Below, piece after piece: positions 27,840 to 35,215 of a DNA stretch of 64,000 bases. How positions within the stretch are numbered: the first letter of the stretch is position 1; every line of letters begins with the position of its first letter. Source of the stretch: Parvularcula lutaonensis (GTDB lineage: Bacteria > Pseudomonadota > Alphaproteobacteria > Caulobacterales > Parvularculaceae); contig NZ_BMXU01000003.1 of assembly GCF_014651915.1 (NCBI RefSeq), positions 20,840 to 84,839 of the forward strand. Reading direction: 5' to 3'. The translations under genes and the position numbers were made by a program. The notes beneath the pieces were generated by a model. It had not been told where the DNA came from, did no database searches, and saw only the letters and a list, made by a program, of their open reading frames with translations.

Positions 27840-28324
27840 ATGTTCGGGGATGATCGAGGGACATCGGGCTTCGTGCTGTCGCTTGGCGCTGCAGTGATCG
27901 CCGCGATTGTCCTCCATATGGTCCTGACCCGTCAGCCGCCTTCGGTGGACGATGCCGTTTCGCAACCAGAACCACCTGCTCCGGCTTCTGTCAGCTATCG
28001 CTCCCTGGGAACGCCGCCAGGACACCGCCTGCCCTGCGACGGCCCCGGCGCCACGGCCAGGGGACCCCGATCGACAGTCCCGGTCGCGGGCGTGGACAGC
28101 TGCCGCATGATCGCCCCGCCAGAGCGCGTGACCGTGGAGGTGCTGTTCGACGTCACCCCGCAAGGCCTGCCCGCCAACGTGATGATCGAAGGCTCCATCC
28201 CTGTCTCGATCCCGTGATCGAGGAAGCCCTTCGCGGGTTCACCTACTGCCCGAAAAAGGTTCGCGGCGAGCCGGCTTGGCGGTACGGAGAGCGCGCCCAG
28301 TTCAGCTTTGTCCGGTATCCCTGA
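27840..28324 (+). pseudogene. TonB-domain protein gene with single-base frameshift
   Basis: Starts at ATG 27840 with a membrane helix (FVLSLGAAVIAAIVLHMVL) and a Pro-rich linker; the TonB domain begins VTVEVLFDVTPQGLPANVMI. The frame hits a stop at 28215-28217, but after 28202 another frame gives CLDPVIEEALRGFTYCPK then KVRGEPAWRYGERAQFSF, the rest of the domain, ending with TGA 28322-28324. The next gene has CTCCGATCCCTG where this one has CTCC-ATCCCTG, so one G is missing at about 28196. The shifted frame ends exactly where the next gene starts, so the loss looks recent (or is a sequencing error). Confidence 0.75.
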
Positions 28325-28683
28325 TGAAACGTCTTCTCCCCGCCCTCCTCCTCGGCGCCTGCGCCTCCAGCCCGCCCCCGACCCCTGTCGTGTCCGACCC
28401 CAGCGCCCAGCCCCTGCGCCGGGTCAGCCCCGAGGGTTTCGAGGGTTGCCTGCGCGGGAAGCCCCTGCCCTATCGCGGCGTTGTCGAGGTGGAGCTTGAA
28501 ACCGGTCCCGAGGGCTTCGTCACCGGGGCCGAGATTGTCGACAGCTCCGATCCCTGCCTCAACCCCTCGGTCCTCGCGGCCGTCCAGCAATGGCGTTACC
28601 CCCCGAAGATGGTCGATGGTGTCCTCGCTGCCCGCACCGGCATCCGCGCCCTCATCGTCATCAATGCAGAGGACGACGAGTGA
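28324..28683 (+). CDS. TonB C-terminal-domain lipoprotein
   Basis: 119 residues. It has a lipoprotein signal peptide with lipobox LLGAC (Cys15) in place of a membrane helix, a short linker, then a complete TonB-type domain: VVEVELETGPEGFVTGAEIVDSS, DPCLNPSVLAAVQQWRYPP and the closing strand TGIRALIVIN. It contains the same cysteine pair as its neighbours (EGCLRG and DPCLN). Its ATG shares one base with the stop of the upstream frameshifted gene, and its end overlaps the next gene. Attached to a lipid rather than to ExbBD, it may not transduce energy; its role is unclear. Confidence 0.75.
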   Translation: MKRLLPALLLGACASSPPPTPVVSDPSAQPLRRVSPEGFEGCLRGKPLPYRGVVEVELETGPEGFVTGAEIVDSSDPCLNPSVLAAVQQWRYPPKMVDGVLAARTGIRALIVINAEDDE

Positions 28684-29111
28684 GCGACCTCGAGATCACC
28701 GGCCGCTGTCTTTGCGGCGCCGTCACCTACGAGGCGACCAGCAAGAACGGCCGTCTGGGCGTCTGCCACTGCAGCGACTGCCAGCGATGGAAAGGCGGGC
28801 CGTTCATCGGTCTCGATGTCGAAACGATCTCCATCGAAGGGCCGGTGCGCTGGTATTCGAGTTCCGAATGGGCCGAGCGCGGCTCCTGCTCGGAATGCGG
28901 CTCGGCCCTGTTCTGGCGGATGAAGGACGGGAGGCACCAAACCGTATCGGCCGGCAGCGTGGACGACCCCTCGGCCATCAAGGACATCAAGTCCCACATC
29001 TTTATCGATTCAAAGCCGGACTATTATGACTTCACCGGGGACGCCCCGCGTCTTACCGGCGAAGAGACCCTCGCCATGGTCATGGAGCAGATGAAGGCCG
29101 AGGACGCCTGA
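28680..29111 (+). CDS. GFA-family (CENP-V/GFA) zinc-binding protein
   Basis: 143 residues from GTG 28680, which overlaps the preceding TGA by four bases. The Mss4-like zinc fold shows as CLCG, CHCSDCQRWKGGPF and CSECGSALFWR, the cysteine pattern of glutathione-dependent formaldehyde-activating enzyme relatives. Family members rarely have proven activity, so formaldehyde detoxification should not be assumed. Translational overlap suggests co-transcription with the TonB run. Confidence 0.88.
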   Translation: MSDLEITGRCLCGAVTYEATSKNGRLGVCHCSDCQRWKGGPFIGLDVETISIEGPVRWYSSSEWAERGSCSECGSALFWRMKDGRHQTVSAGSVDDPSAIKDIKSHIFIDSKPDYYDFTGDAPRLTGEETLAMVMEQMKAEDA

Positions 29112-29113
29112 GT

Positions 29114-29485
29114 TCAGCCGAGGCTGACGACGTCCACGAGCTTCTGGGTCCTGCGCTCCAAGATGCCGAGATCGCCATCGACGATGGCGTATTCATAGCC
29201 CTCATTAAGCTTGGGCAGCTCCTCGACCAGTTCCCCCGGCAGGCGCCGGACGACAACCTTTCGCGACAACACCTTGCCAAGCGCGTAGTTGGTGCCGCGT
29301 CGGCCGGACCGGCTGCAGTCGGAGCCGCGGCGCCCCGGTGCGCAGCGCCCTTTCTCGGCATAGTAGTCGGTCACGACCCGCGCCTCGCTGGCCCCGAGAC
29401 TGACACCGGGGTTCAGCCACAAGGCATGGCTCGTCCCCAGAAGGAGGGCTCCCGCCGCGGCGCCAATCATCATCATACGGAGCAT
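29114..29485 (-). CDS. Small secreted protein, RcnB-like C-terminus
   Basis: 123 residues with a signal peptide (MMMIGAAAGALLLGTSHA). The C-terminal segment VVVRRLPGELVEEL followed by YEYAIVDGDLGILERRTQKLVDVV resembles the short two-stranded domain of RcnB/YdgH-type periplasmic proteins. A Cys pair (RCAPGRRGSDC) lies in the basic middle. Function is unknown. It ends two bases from the convergent GFA gene and lies downstream of repB. Confidence 0.65.
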   Translation of the reverse strand: MLRMMMIGAAAGALLLGTSHALWLNPGVSLGASEARVVTDYYAEKGRCAPGRRGSDCSRSGRRGTNYALGKVLSRKVVVRRLPGELVEELPKLNEGYEYAIVDGDLGILERRTQKLVDVVSLG

Positions 29486-29498
29486 ATCCTGCCCTCCC

Positions 29499-30518
29499 CT
29501 ATACGTTGCCGGTGAGCTTCCCGTAAGCCCTGACCACCGCAGCGGCCAGCTCTTCTGGCTTGGGTTTCGCAGCGAGGTCGATGTCCAGCTTGAGGCTGTC
29601 GCCCTCGATCCTCGCGGTCAAGAACGGAAGGCCGCCAGCGCTCTCGCTGACCTCCCGCGGCCGTTTGGGCTTGCTCGGTTTCGCGGATCCCTTCAGCAGC
29701 TTGAAGACCTCGGCGCCGCCCATGAGGGTCGTCCCGCCGAGTTCACGAGCCTTGTCCTGGGCCTTGGCGATCTCTCTCGCCCTCGCAAGCACGAGGTCCC
29801 GCGTCTCCCCCTTGAGCAGCGGCGAAAGCTGCTGGCCGTGGCGGACGGCGATCTGGCGCGGGTCGCCATAGGCGTCGAGGACTTCGCGGGGCAGCCTAGC
29901 GATGGAAATGTAGCTCGACAGCAGGGACTTCGAGACCTCCATCCGCTGGGCCATGCGGGTCATGTTGTTGTCGTAGTAGTCCCCAAGCGCCTTGAGATAC
30001 TCCCTGCCCCGCTCGTAATCGGAGATGTCCTGGCGCCCCCGGTTTTCGAGATCGGCAAAACGGAAGGCCTCTTCGTCGGCGAGGTCCTTGATTTCGACGA
30101 GATAGAAGATCTCCTTCCGGTTCTCCTCCTCGCGCAGGTAGCTGACGGCGAAATGGCGCCGCGCGCCTGAAATGACCTCATATTCGAAGCCTTCGGGGTC
30201 GTCCCTGAGGCGGCGAACCACTGCGGGGATTTCCTGCTTCCCCTGCGCCCGGATCGACCCGATGAGGTCGGCGCAGTTCTCGGCATCGAGCAGGTCGTAG
30301 ATCCGGTTGTGCTTCTCCCACATCCGGCAGACTTTCGGGTCCACCATCCGCAGCCGCACATCGCGGATCCGACCTTGCGCAATATCGGCCAAGGCCCCTT
30401 CCCGCTGGGCGAAGGGGTTGATCTGAGGCCCTGGACTTTTGGGCTCGGCCCCTTGGGATGCGCCGGACGTCTCCCGGGCAGCGTTCACGGCGTCGGCTAG
30501 AATTCGTTTCCGGGCCAT
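29499..30518 (-). CDS. repB: RepB, ParB-family plasmid partition protein
   Basis: 339 residues. It has an N-terminal tail, the ParB/sulfiredoxin-like nuclease (CTPase) fold (about 65-180, EVISGARRHFAVSYLREEE), and a helix-turn-helix (MTRMAQRMEVSKSLLSSYISIARLP) as in RepB of repABC replicons. It should bind the two parS-like palindromes just upstream and work with RepA. ATG 30518 lies one base after the stop of a small repD-like frame that carries its ribosome site (GGGGAGGG). Confidence 0.93.
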   Translation of the reverse strand: MARKRILADAVNAARETSGASQGAEPKSPGPQINPFAQREGALADIAQGRIRDVRLRMVDPKVCRMWEKHNRIYDLLDAENCADLIGSIRAQGKQEIPAVVRRLRDDPEGFEYEVISGARRHFAVSYLREEENRKEIFYLVEIKDLADEEAFRFADLENRGRQDISDYERGREYLKALGDYYDNNMTRMAQRMEVSKSLLSSYISIARLPREVLDAYGDPRQIAVRHGQQLSPLLKGETRDLVLARAREIAKAQDKARELGGTTLMGGAEVFKLLKGSAKPSKPKRPREVSESAGGLPFLTARIEGDSLKLDIDLAAKPKPEELAAAVVRAYGKLTGNV

Positions 30519-30519
30519 C

Positions 30520-30687
30520 TCAGCGCCCTCCCCAGTTGGCGTTCAACGCGTTGAACGCGGAACAGTCTACGGTGACCAGAGACCGTGCGGACAAGGTGGC
30601 TGCGCAGTGGAACCGCTCGGCCGAATACCTGTTCCAAGTTGGCTGCCACGCCTCGGCGGTCCCACTGTTCAACGCGTTGAACATCAT
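30520..30687 (-). CDS. RepD-like small ORF spanning the parS sites
   Basis: 55 codons, beginning ATG ATG and overlapping the repA stop by four bases (ATGA), and ending one base before the repB ATG. It fills the gap between repA and repB completely, and contains both copies of the 16-base parS-like palindrome, each translated as FNALN. The Agrobacterium pTiR10 repABC operon has a comparable small repD with two parS sites between repA and repB. Whether the peptide itself matters or only keeps translation coupled is unknown. Confidence 0.55.
   Translation of the reverse strand: MMFNALNSGTAEAWQPTWNRYSAERFHCAATLSARSLVTVDCSAFNALNANWGGR
30541..30556. promoter_or_regulatory. parS-like centromere site 1
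   Basis: GTTCAACGCGTTGAAC, a perfect 16-base palindrome, close to the GTTN...NAAC pattern of repABC parS sites. An identical copy lies 126 bases away. Probable RepB binding site. Confidence 0.8.
30667..30682. promoter_or_regulatory. parS-like centromere site 2
   Basis: Second exact copy of GTTCAACGCGTTGAAC, immediately after the repA stop codon. The pair spans the repA-repB junction. Confidence 0.8.
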
Positions 30688-31859
30688 GCCACCCCCTCCC
30701 GGCGAAGCCTTGCTTCATGGGACGGCCAGGTGTTCCGCACTGCGAGTTCGAGGTCGTTCATCACCCTGTCGAGGTTCGCCCGGCACCGGCGGTAGGTCCG
30801 GTTCGACGGGCCGTCATACTCATACACCGTGCGCATCTCGATCGAGGCATTGTCGAACTCCGAGCTGTCCAGCAGAGCCGTCGTCAGGATATCGCCAGCG
30901 AACATTTCGCGCATGGCGTCCCGCATCTCCTGATGGGCCGACTTGTTCTCGTCCACCTTCGTCGCCAGCAGCTGGACGAATCGATAGTCCATCGCCGCGC
31001 CATGCTGCTCCATCGTTTCAAGGACCGATGTCAGCATCCGCAGGAAAGAGACGGTCGAGGCGTAATCAATTGAACTCGGGGGCGTGGGAATGAGAAGCGC
31101 ATTGGCAGCCCTCAAGGCGTTGAGAGAAATCATGCCAAGGGCAGGGGGCGGGTCCAGCACCACGATGTCGTACCCTTCCGCCACCTCTCGCAGGCCGTGA
31201 CGAAGCCGCTCGAAACGATCCGAGCCGGCGCCGGTCGAGGCAAGGTGGTACTCGGCATTGTAAAGGCCGAGGCAGGCGGGGATCAGGTCTAGCCCGTCCC
31301 AGTACGTTTTCCGTACCGCGTAATGGAGGCCATCGCGGCCACCCGGCTCGAGATAGGCGAGCAGGGTATCCTCCTCGCGGATATCCGTCTCGGGGTTGTA
31401 ACCGAACAGACCCGTCGAGCTCGCCTGGGGATCAGCATCCACAAGCAGAACCCGGTAACCTTGGAGCGCGAAATACTGCGCGCAGTGGGTGGCGATCGTC
31501 GACTTGCCGACGCCCCCCTTGAAGTTCTGGACGCCGAGAATGAGCGGTGGATCGCTCTCCGCTCGCCCCGGCCGGGTGCCGAAGACGTCCCGCATCCGGT
31601 TCACGTCTTCCAGCGTGAAGCCGACCCGGTGCCCGCTTTCGCGCTTTTGCGGCGGGGGCAAGGTGCCTTCCTGCTCTGCCCGCCTGATCGTCATGTCGGA
31701 CTTGCCGACCATCTTTGCCGCTTGCCGGATGCTGAACCGGAGGGGGAGGGACTTCTCCTCGGTCTCTCCGAGAAGCTGGGCGCGCATGGCATCGAGCAGG
31801 CCCACTGACCGCTCCTGAAGCCGCGCCACTCGCCGGGTCGCTGGGCTGAAATCCGCCAT
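30684..31859 (-). CDS. repA: RepA, ParA-family partition ATPase
   Basis: 391 residues from ATG 31859 (AGGAGAA upstream); longer frames lack a ribosome site. An N-terminal helix-turn-helix region (FSIRQAAKMVGKSDMTIRRAEQEG) precedes the deviant Walker A P-loop FKGGVGKSTIATH; LVDADPQAS and IVLDPPPALG are the following ATPase motifs. Plasmid RepA proteins with this HTH both segregate DNA and repress their own operon. The operon order is repA, small repD-like ORF, repB; repC is divergent, not downstream. Confidence 0.94.
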   Translation of the reverse strand: MADFSPATRRVARLQERSVGLLDAMRAQLLGETEEKSLPLRFSIRQAAKMVGKSDMTIRRAEQEGTLPPPQKRESGHRVGFTLEDVNRMRDVFGTRPGRAESDPPLILGVQNFKGGVGKSTIATHCAQYFALQGYRVLLVDADPQASSTGLFGYNPETDIREEDTLLAYLEPGGRDGLHYAVRKTYWDGLDLIPACLGLYNAEYHLASTGAGSDRFERLRHGLREVAEGYDIVVLDPPPALGMISLNALRAANALLIPTPPSSIDYASTVSFLRMLTSVLETMEQHGAAMDYRFVQLLATKVDENKSAHQEMRDAMREMFAGDILTTALLDSSEFDNASIEMRTVYEYDGPSNRTYRRCRANLDRVMNDLELAVRNTWPSHEARLRREGVA

Positions 31860-31931
31860 AGGTTCTCCTGTCGGGGGCTTCGCTAACGGGAGTCGGTGTC
31901 GCGGTGTAGGGGTTAACCTTCCGTTTACCTC

Positions 31932-31946
31932 GAAAGTCGCACTTTC
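31932..31946. promoter_or_regulatory. Inverted repeat upstream of repA, possible RepA operator
   Basis: GAAAGT-CGC-ACTTTC, six-base arms with a three-base spacer, about 73 bases ahead of the repA start. RepA proteins of this class repress their own promoter through an operator in this position; assignment here rests on position and symmetry only. Confidence 0.35.
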
Positions 31947-32095
31947 CGCACGCACTGACGAAAATGTGCAACATCGGCCGGTTCTGGCAGGGTCCATCGA
32001 CTCTTCCGCAGAATCGTCGCCAGAAACTTATCCCCCCATCCTGCGCCGGGCGTAGGCAGGGGATCAAATGACGAAAGGACCAGAGCGAAGGCAAA

Positions 32096-32121
32096 GAAAA
32101 ACCCGGCCAGAGGCCGGGCTT
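32096..32121 (-). terminator. Minus-strand rho-independent terminator in the repA-repC gap
   Basis: Stem CCCGGCC/GGCCGGG with a three-base loop, followed on the minus strand by a run of five T. No protein-coding gene lies upstream of it on the minus strand in this gap, so it most likely ends a small antisense RNA. Confidence 0.75.
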
Positions 32122-32156
32122 TCAAGCGGAACCGATGGCTCCCGCATAAGATTGAC
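32096..32156 (-). ncRNA. Probable antisense (counter-transcribed) RNA controlling repC
   Basis: A minus-strand promoter candidate, TTGCAC (32186-32191) and TACGCA (32163-32168) with 17-base spacing, would start an RNA near 32156. It would contain a small hairpin (GGAGCC/GGUUCC, 32128-32142) and end at the terminator. About 60 bases and two hairpins fit the ctRNA known from repABC plasmids, which pairs with the repC leader and limits replication. Here the RNA lies opposite the repC leader, about 100 bases ahead of its start. Confidence 0.5.
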
Positions 32157-32252
32157 ACCGAATGCGTAGCCCTCTCCGCGACAAAGTGCAAGCCGAAAGC
32201 GCGATTCGCGCCACAGGTGATCTTTGGCTTCGCGCCGGACAGGGTGCGCGCG

Positions 32253-33482
32253 ATGACAGGACAGATGTGCCTCAAGCCAGGCTTGGCCCGGCGGCACGAC
32301 CGCTATGAGGACGAGGTGCTACGCTGCCAGACGGAGCGGGCGTCCCTCGATCTCAACAGGCTGATGATCGACAAGGCGCTGGCGCTGGGGACCGCCGAAG
32401 TGCTGACGGCGCAAGAGCGCTGCTTGATGATGGCCCTGTGCGCCCATCTCGACATCCAGGGCATAGCGGCTGGTGAAACCTCCGTGTGGCCGGGCTCGGC
32501 GCGGCTGTGCCGCCTCCTCGGGCTAGGCGAAAGCACCCTGCGCCGCCTCAAAGGCTCCCTCGAGGAAAAAGGCTTCCTCCTGCGCCGGTATGACCGGAGG
32601 AACCGGCCGCTGAAGGGTGGCGCAATCGACCTCAAGCCATTCCTGCTCAAGGTCCCCGAGCTGTGCCGCGCGGTCGGCCATACCGAGGCCGAGATCCGTC
32701 GGTCACGAGAGAACTCGGCAAGCGAGAGGTATGACCATCGCTCAGAAGAGGGCGCCCACCCGCTCGCGATTGAGCGGGCCACAGGAAATACAAAGATTCA
32801 AACCTCCGAACGTCCGCTCCGGCAAAAGGACAGGGAAGGGGAGGGGATCGAACCGGTTCGCCCTGACGAAGAAAGCGCTATGATCGAACGGGCCGAAGCC
32901 ATCATGCCCGGGATTTCCGCCGACCCGTCGAAAGCCGCAGCAGAGGCCCTCGGCGAGAAAAAAGGACGGCGCCTTTGGTCATGGGCCCATAGGCGCCACG
33001 GGCCTGACGCCATTCTCGCTCTCGCGATTGCTTCGAAAAGCGCCAAGATCAAAGACCCCGAGGCCTGGTTCGCCTGGTACGCCACCAACGCCGCCGAGGT
33101 GGATCTCGAGGGCCTCGCCGCCAGGGTGACCAAGGCACCGCAAAAAGCAGCCCCCCCCAGCGACCCGCTGCTCGCCCGCTTCGCCGAAGCCTTCGCCGAA
33201 ACCGCAGGGGAGGGGGCTGCTCTCTCCTATCTCTCGAACGCCGCCATCGCGGCGAGGGGCAAGCTGTTGGTCATACGCACGGCCAGCAGGATCGCCATGG
33301 ACCGCCTCGCCAGCGCCCACATGGATAACCTCCAGCGGGCAGCCGCCTTGATGGGCTTTGCGGAGGTGCAGCTTAACCCGAAGGCTCTCCCGCCAAATGA
33401 GACCGCTCGGCCGAAAGAGACAGCATCAATGCCTGGTTCGCAGACCAGCGCAGGAATGCAGACCTCAACCGCCCGCCGATAA
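32253..33482 (+). CDS. repC: RepC-type replication initiator
   Basis: 409 residues from ATG 32253 (AGGG upstream; GTG 32217 is an alternative). The N-terminal winged-helix region (VWPGSARLCRLLGLGESTLRRLKGSLEEKGFLLRRYDRRNRPLKGG) matches RepC initiators; a hydrophilic linker (about 170-230) and a second helical domain follow. RepC binds an origin, normally within its own gene, and is limiting for replication. It is unusual in being divergent from repA/repB. The last 110 bases overlap the convergent glycosyltransferase gene, and the final ~35 residues (Pro/Ser/Thr-rich) may not be original. Confidence 0.82.
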   Translation: MTGQMCLKPGLARRHDRYEDEVLRCQTERASLDLNRLMIDKALALGTAEVLTAQERCLMMALCAHLDIQGIAAGETSVWPGSARLCRLLGLGESTLRRLKGSLEEKGFLLRRYDRRNRPLKGGAIDLKPFLLKVPELCRAVGHTEAEIRRSRENSASERYDHRSEEGAHPLAIERATGNTKIQTSERPLRQKDREGEGIEPVRPDEESAMIERAEAIMPGISADPSKAAAEALGEKKGRRLWSWAHRRHGPDAILALAIASKSAKIKDPEAWFAWYATNAAEVDLEGLAARVTKAPQKAAPPSDPLLARFAEAFAETAGEGAALSYLSNAAIAARGKLLVIRTASRIAMDRLASAHMDNLQRAAALMGFAEVQLNPKALPPNETARPKETASMPGSQTSAGMQTSTARR

Positions 33483-34194
33483 AGTTGGGCAACTGGCGGG
33501 GTGCCGTGGCCAAGACCTCCTGTCGGTAGGCTTCGGCCTGCTTCTCCGACCGGTTATCGCCATGGCGGCGGAACCCGCCGAGCAACGTCGGGATGGTTGA
33601 AAGATGGGCGTTCCTGGCAAAAGCGCGCCAGAGAATGAAATCCCCAGCGAGACGGGCACTCGTGAATTTCTTCCTCTCCTCAGCCGGAAGGCCGTCGTAG
33701 AGCGTGCGGTCGAAGAACATCGATTCCTGCTGAAGGTATCCCAGGAGGCCGTCATGGAACCAACCCTCCCGGATCATCCACCTCGGCCAGGATGCGAGCG
33801 GCTTGAGATAGGTCAATGCGCCGGTTTCATCCCAGCAGGCCGGGAATCCCGTCACCCAGCGCTCCTTGGGGAAGGCGGTCTTCCAGCGGAGTACCGTGGA
33901 GAACGCCCAGGGCAGATACATGTCGTCGGCGTTCAGCCACGCTATGATCTGGCCTCGCGATTGAGAGAAACCGATGTCTATGGCCTCGTATTGGGATGTG
34001 CCCGGACTTTCCACGAGCCGGAACCGGGGGTCCTGATGGGCGAACTCCTGCACGATTGCCGTCGTCGAGTCCTCGGAGCCGCCATCGACCGTGATATGTT
34101 CAAATGAGACTTCCGATTGCGATCGAACACTCTCGAGTGTCTCGCGGAGGAAGCGTTCTCCGTTCAGGACGGGCGTGACGATCGAAATGAGCAT
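33373..34194 (-). CDS. Glycosyltransferase family 2
   Basis: 273 residues. GT-A fold: SIVTPVLNGERFLRETLESV, HITVDGGSEDST and the nucleotide-sugar motif in WLNADDMYLPWA. It transfers a sugar from an activated donor to a growing glycan on the cytoplasmic face of the membrane. It opens the polysaccharide region. The sugar and linkage are not predictable. Its 3' end overlaps repC by 110 bases, which is much for a convergent pair and marks a likely recombination joint. Confidence 0.88.
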   Translation of the reverse strand: MLISIVTPVLNGERFLRETLESVRSQSEVSFEHITVDGGSEDSTTAIVQEFAHQDPRFRLVESPGTSQYEAIDIGFSQSRGQIIAWLNADDMYLPWAFSTVLRWKTAFPKERWVTGFPACWDETGALTYLKPLASWPRWMIREGWFHDGLLGYLQQESMFFDRTLYDGLPAEERKKFTSARLAGDFILWRAFARNAHLSTIPTLLGGFRRHGDNRSEKQAEAYRQEVLATAPRQLPNFIGGRLRSAFLRWSANQALMLSLSAERSHLAGEPSG

Positions 34195-34384
34195 GACGGG
34201 GTTTGGGGCTCTCGGCGCAGGTTGGGTTTAATGTCGCTTGAGGGTTTGCATGGTTCGGCTTTCACTGGCCTTGCCAAAGAGCAACATGACCCGCACTCCC
34301 CGAAGACGGAGGACCATGGATCAATCTGACTGTCCTCTGCTACCGATTACCGCTTTGTTCCCTCTGTTCGGCGCAATTTCCTAG

Positions 34385-35212
34385 ATGACCCCAGCACAGA
34401 TTTTTTCTGCGAAGAACGCTTCCGGGATTCGTGCGGTTCTTCGTGACCTTGCACAGGGCTGGAGCATGCGCGCGGTCTGGCGGACATTCGCCTGGGACGA
34501 GATTCAGTCCCGCTACCGGCGAAGCGCGCTGGGGCTCGCGTGGATCGTTCTGTCCTATCTGATGTTCGCCGGGGGGATAGCTCTCTTCTTCGGCGGCCTC
34601 GCGAACAGCGAGGGTTTCGGCTATTTCCACTATATCGCTGTGGGCTACCCCGTCTTCACGCTGCTGGTCGGGAACCTGAGCGAAGGGTGCTGGGTGTTTC
34701 GAGGGGCTTCCTCGTGGATCCAGAGCTCATCGATGCCCTATTCCGTCTACGTATTCAAAGGCGTTGCCCGTTCGGCTTTTCCGTTCGCTATCCAGATTAC
34801 CGCAGCCGTCGTTGTTCTGCTCCTGACCGGATGGAGGCCGACGCTCCCGGTAATCCTGCTGTGCGTGCCGGCCCTCCTGCTGATCCTGGCCACTGCGATA
34901 CCCCTCCAGCTTTGCCTCGGCTTTCTCGGGGCCCGCTATCGCGACCTCCAGCATCTCATCGCTTCGGTGCAGAGGCTGCTGATCTTCATCACGCCAGTCA
35001 TCTGGATCTACGAAGACACTTCGGGTCTCAGGCGGGCACTGGCGATCTTCAATCCGCTTACGCATTATCTGGAGGTCTTCAGGGCTCCCATGCTCGGTCG
35101 CGTGCCGCCCTTGGAATCAATGGTCATTGCGCCGGCGCTGACGGTTTTGACGTGGTTGCTCGCCCTCTTCGTCGCGGCGAGGATGCGCAAGAACTTGCCA
35201 TTCTGGATCTAA
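34385..35212 (+). CDS. Polysaccharide ABC transporter permease (Wzm/KpsM type)
   Basis: 275 residues with six predicted membrane helices and the ABC-2 permease layout: an N-terminal amphipathic segment ending in WDEIQSRYRRSALGLAWIVLSYLMF, and the C-terminal NPLTHYLEVFRAPMLG motif. With the ATP-binding gene 3 bases downstream it forms an exporter for a lipid-linked glycan across the inner membrane. Confidence 0.92.
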   Translation: MTPAQIFSAKNASGIRAVLRDLAQGWSMRAVWRTFAWDEIQSRYRRSALGLAWIVLSYLMFAGGIALFFGGLANSEGFGYFHYIAVGYPVFTLLVGNLSEGCWVFRGASSWIQSSSMPYSVYVFKGVARSAFPFAIQITAAVVVLLLTGWRPTLPVILLCVPALLLILATAIPLQLCLGFLGARYRDLQHLIASVQRLLIFITPVIWIYEDTSGLRRALAIFNPLTHYLEVFRAPMLGRVPPLESMVIAPALTVLTWLLALFVAARMRKNLPFWI

Positions 35213-35215
35213 GCA

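Larger units (their letters stand above)
31860..32252. other. Control region between divergent repA and repC
   Basis: 393 bases with no protein gene. From left to right it holds the repA leader, the GAAAGT/ACTTTC dyad, a DnaA-box-like TTATCCCCC near 32029, the minus-strand terminator, the putative antisense RNA and the repC leader. It is the likely regulatory centre of the replication module; in repABC replicons the origin itself usually lies inside repC. Confidence 0.5.

Noticed and set aside
32151..32156. TTGACA on the plus strand as a repC -35 box
   Set aside because: No -10-like sequence at a proper distance downstream.
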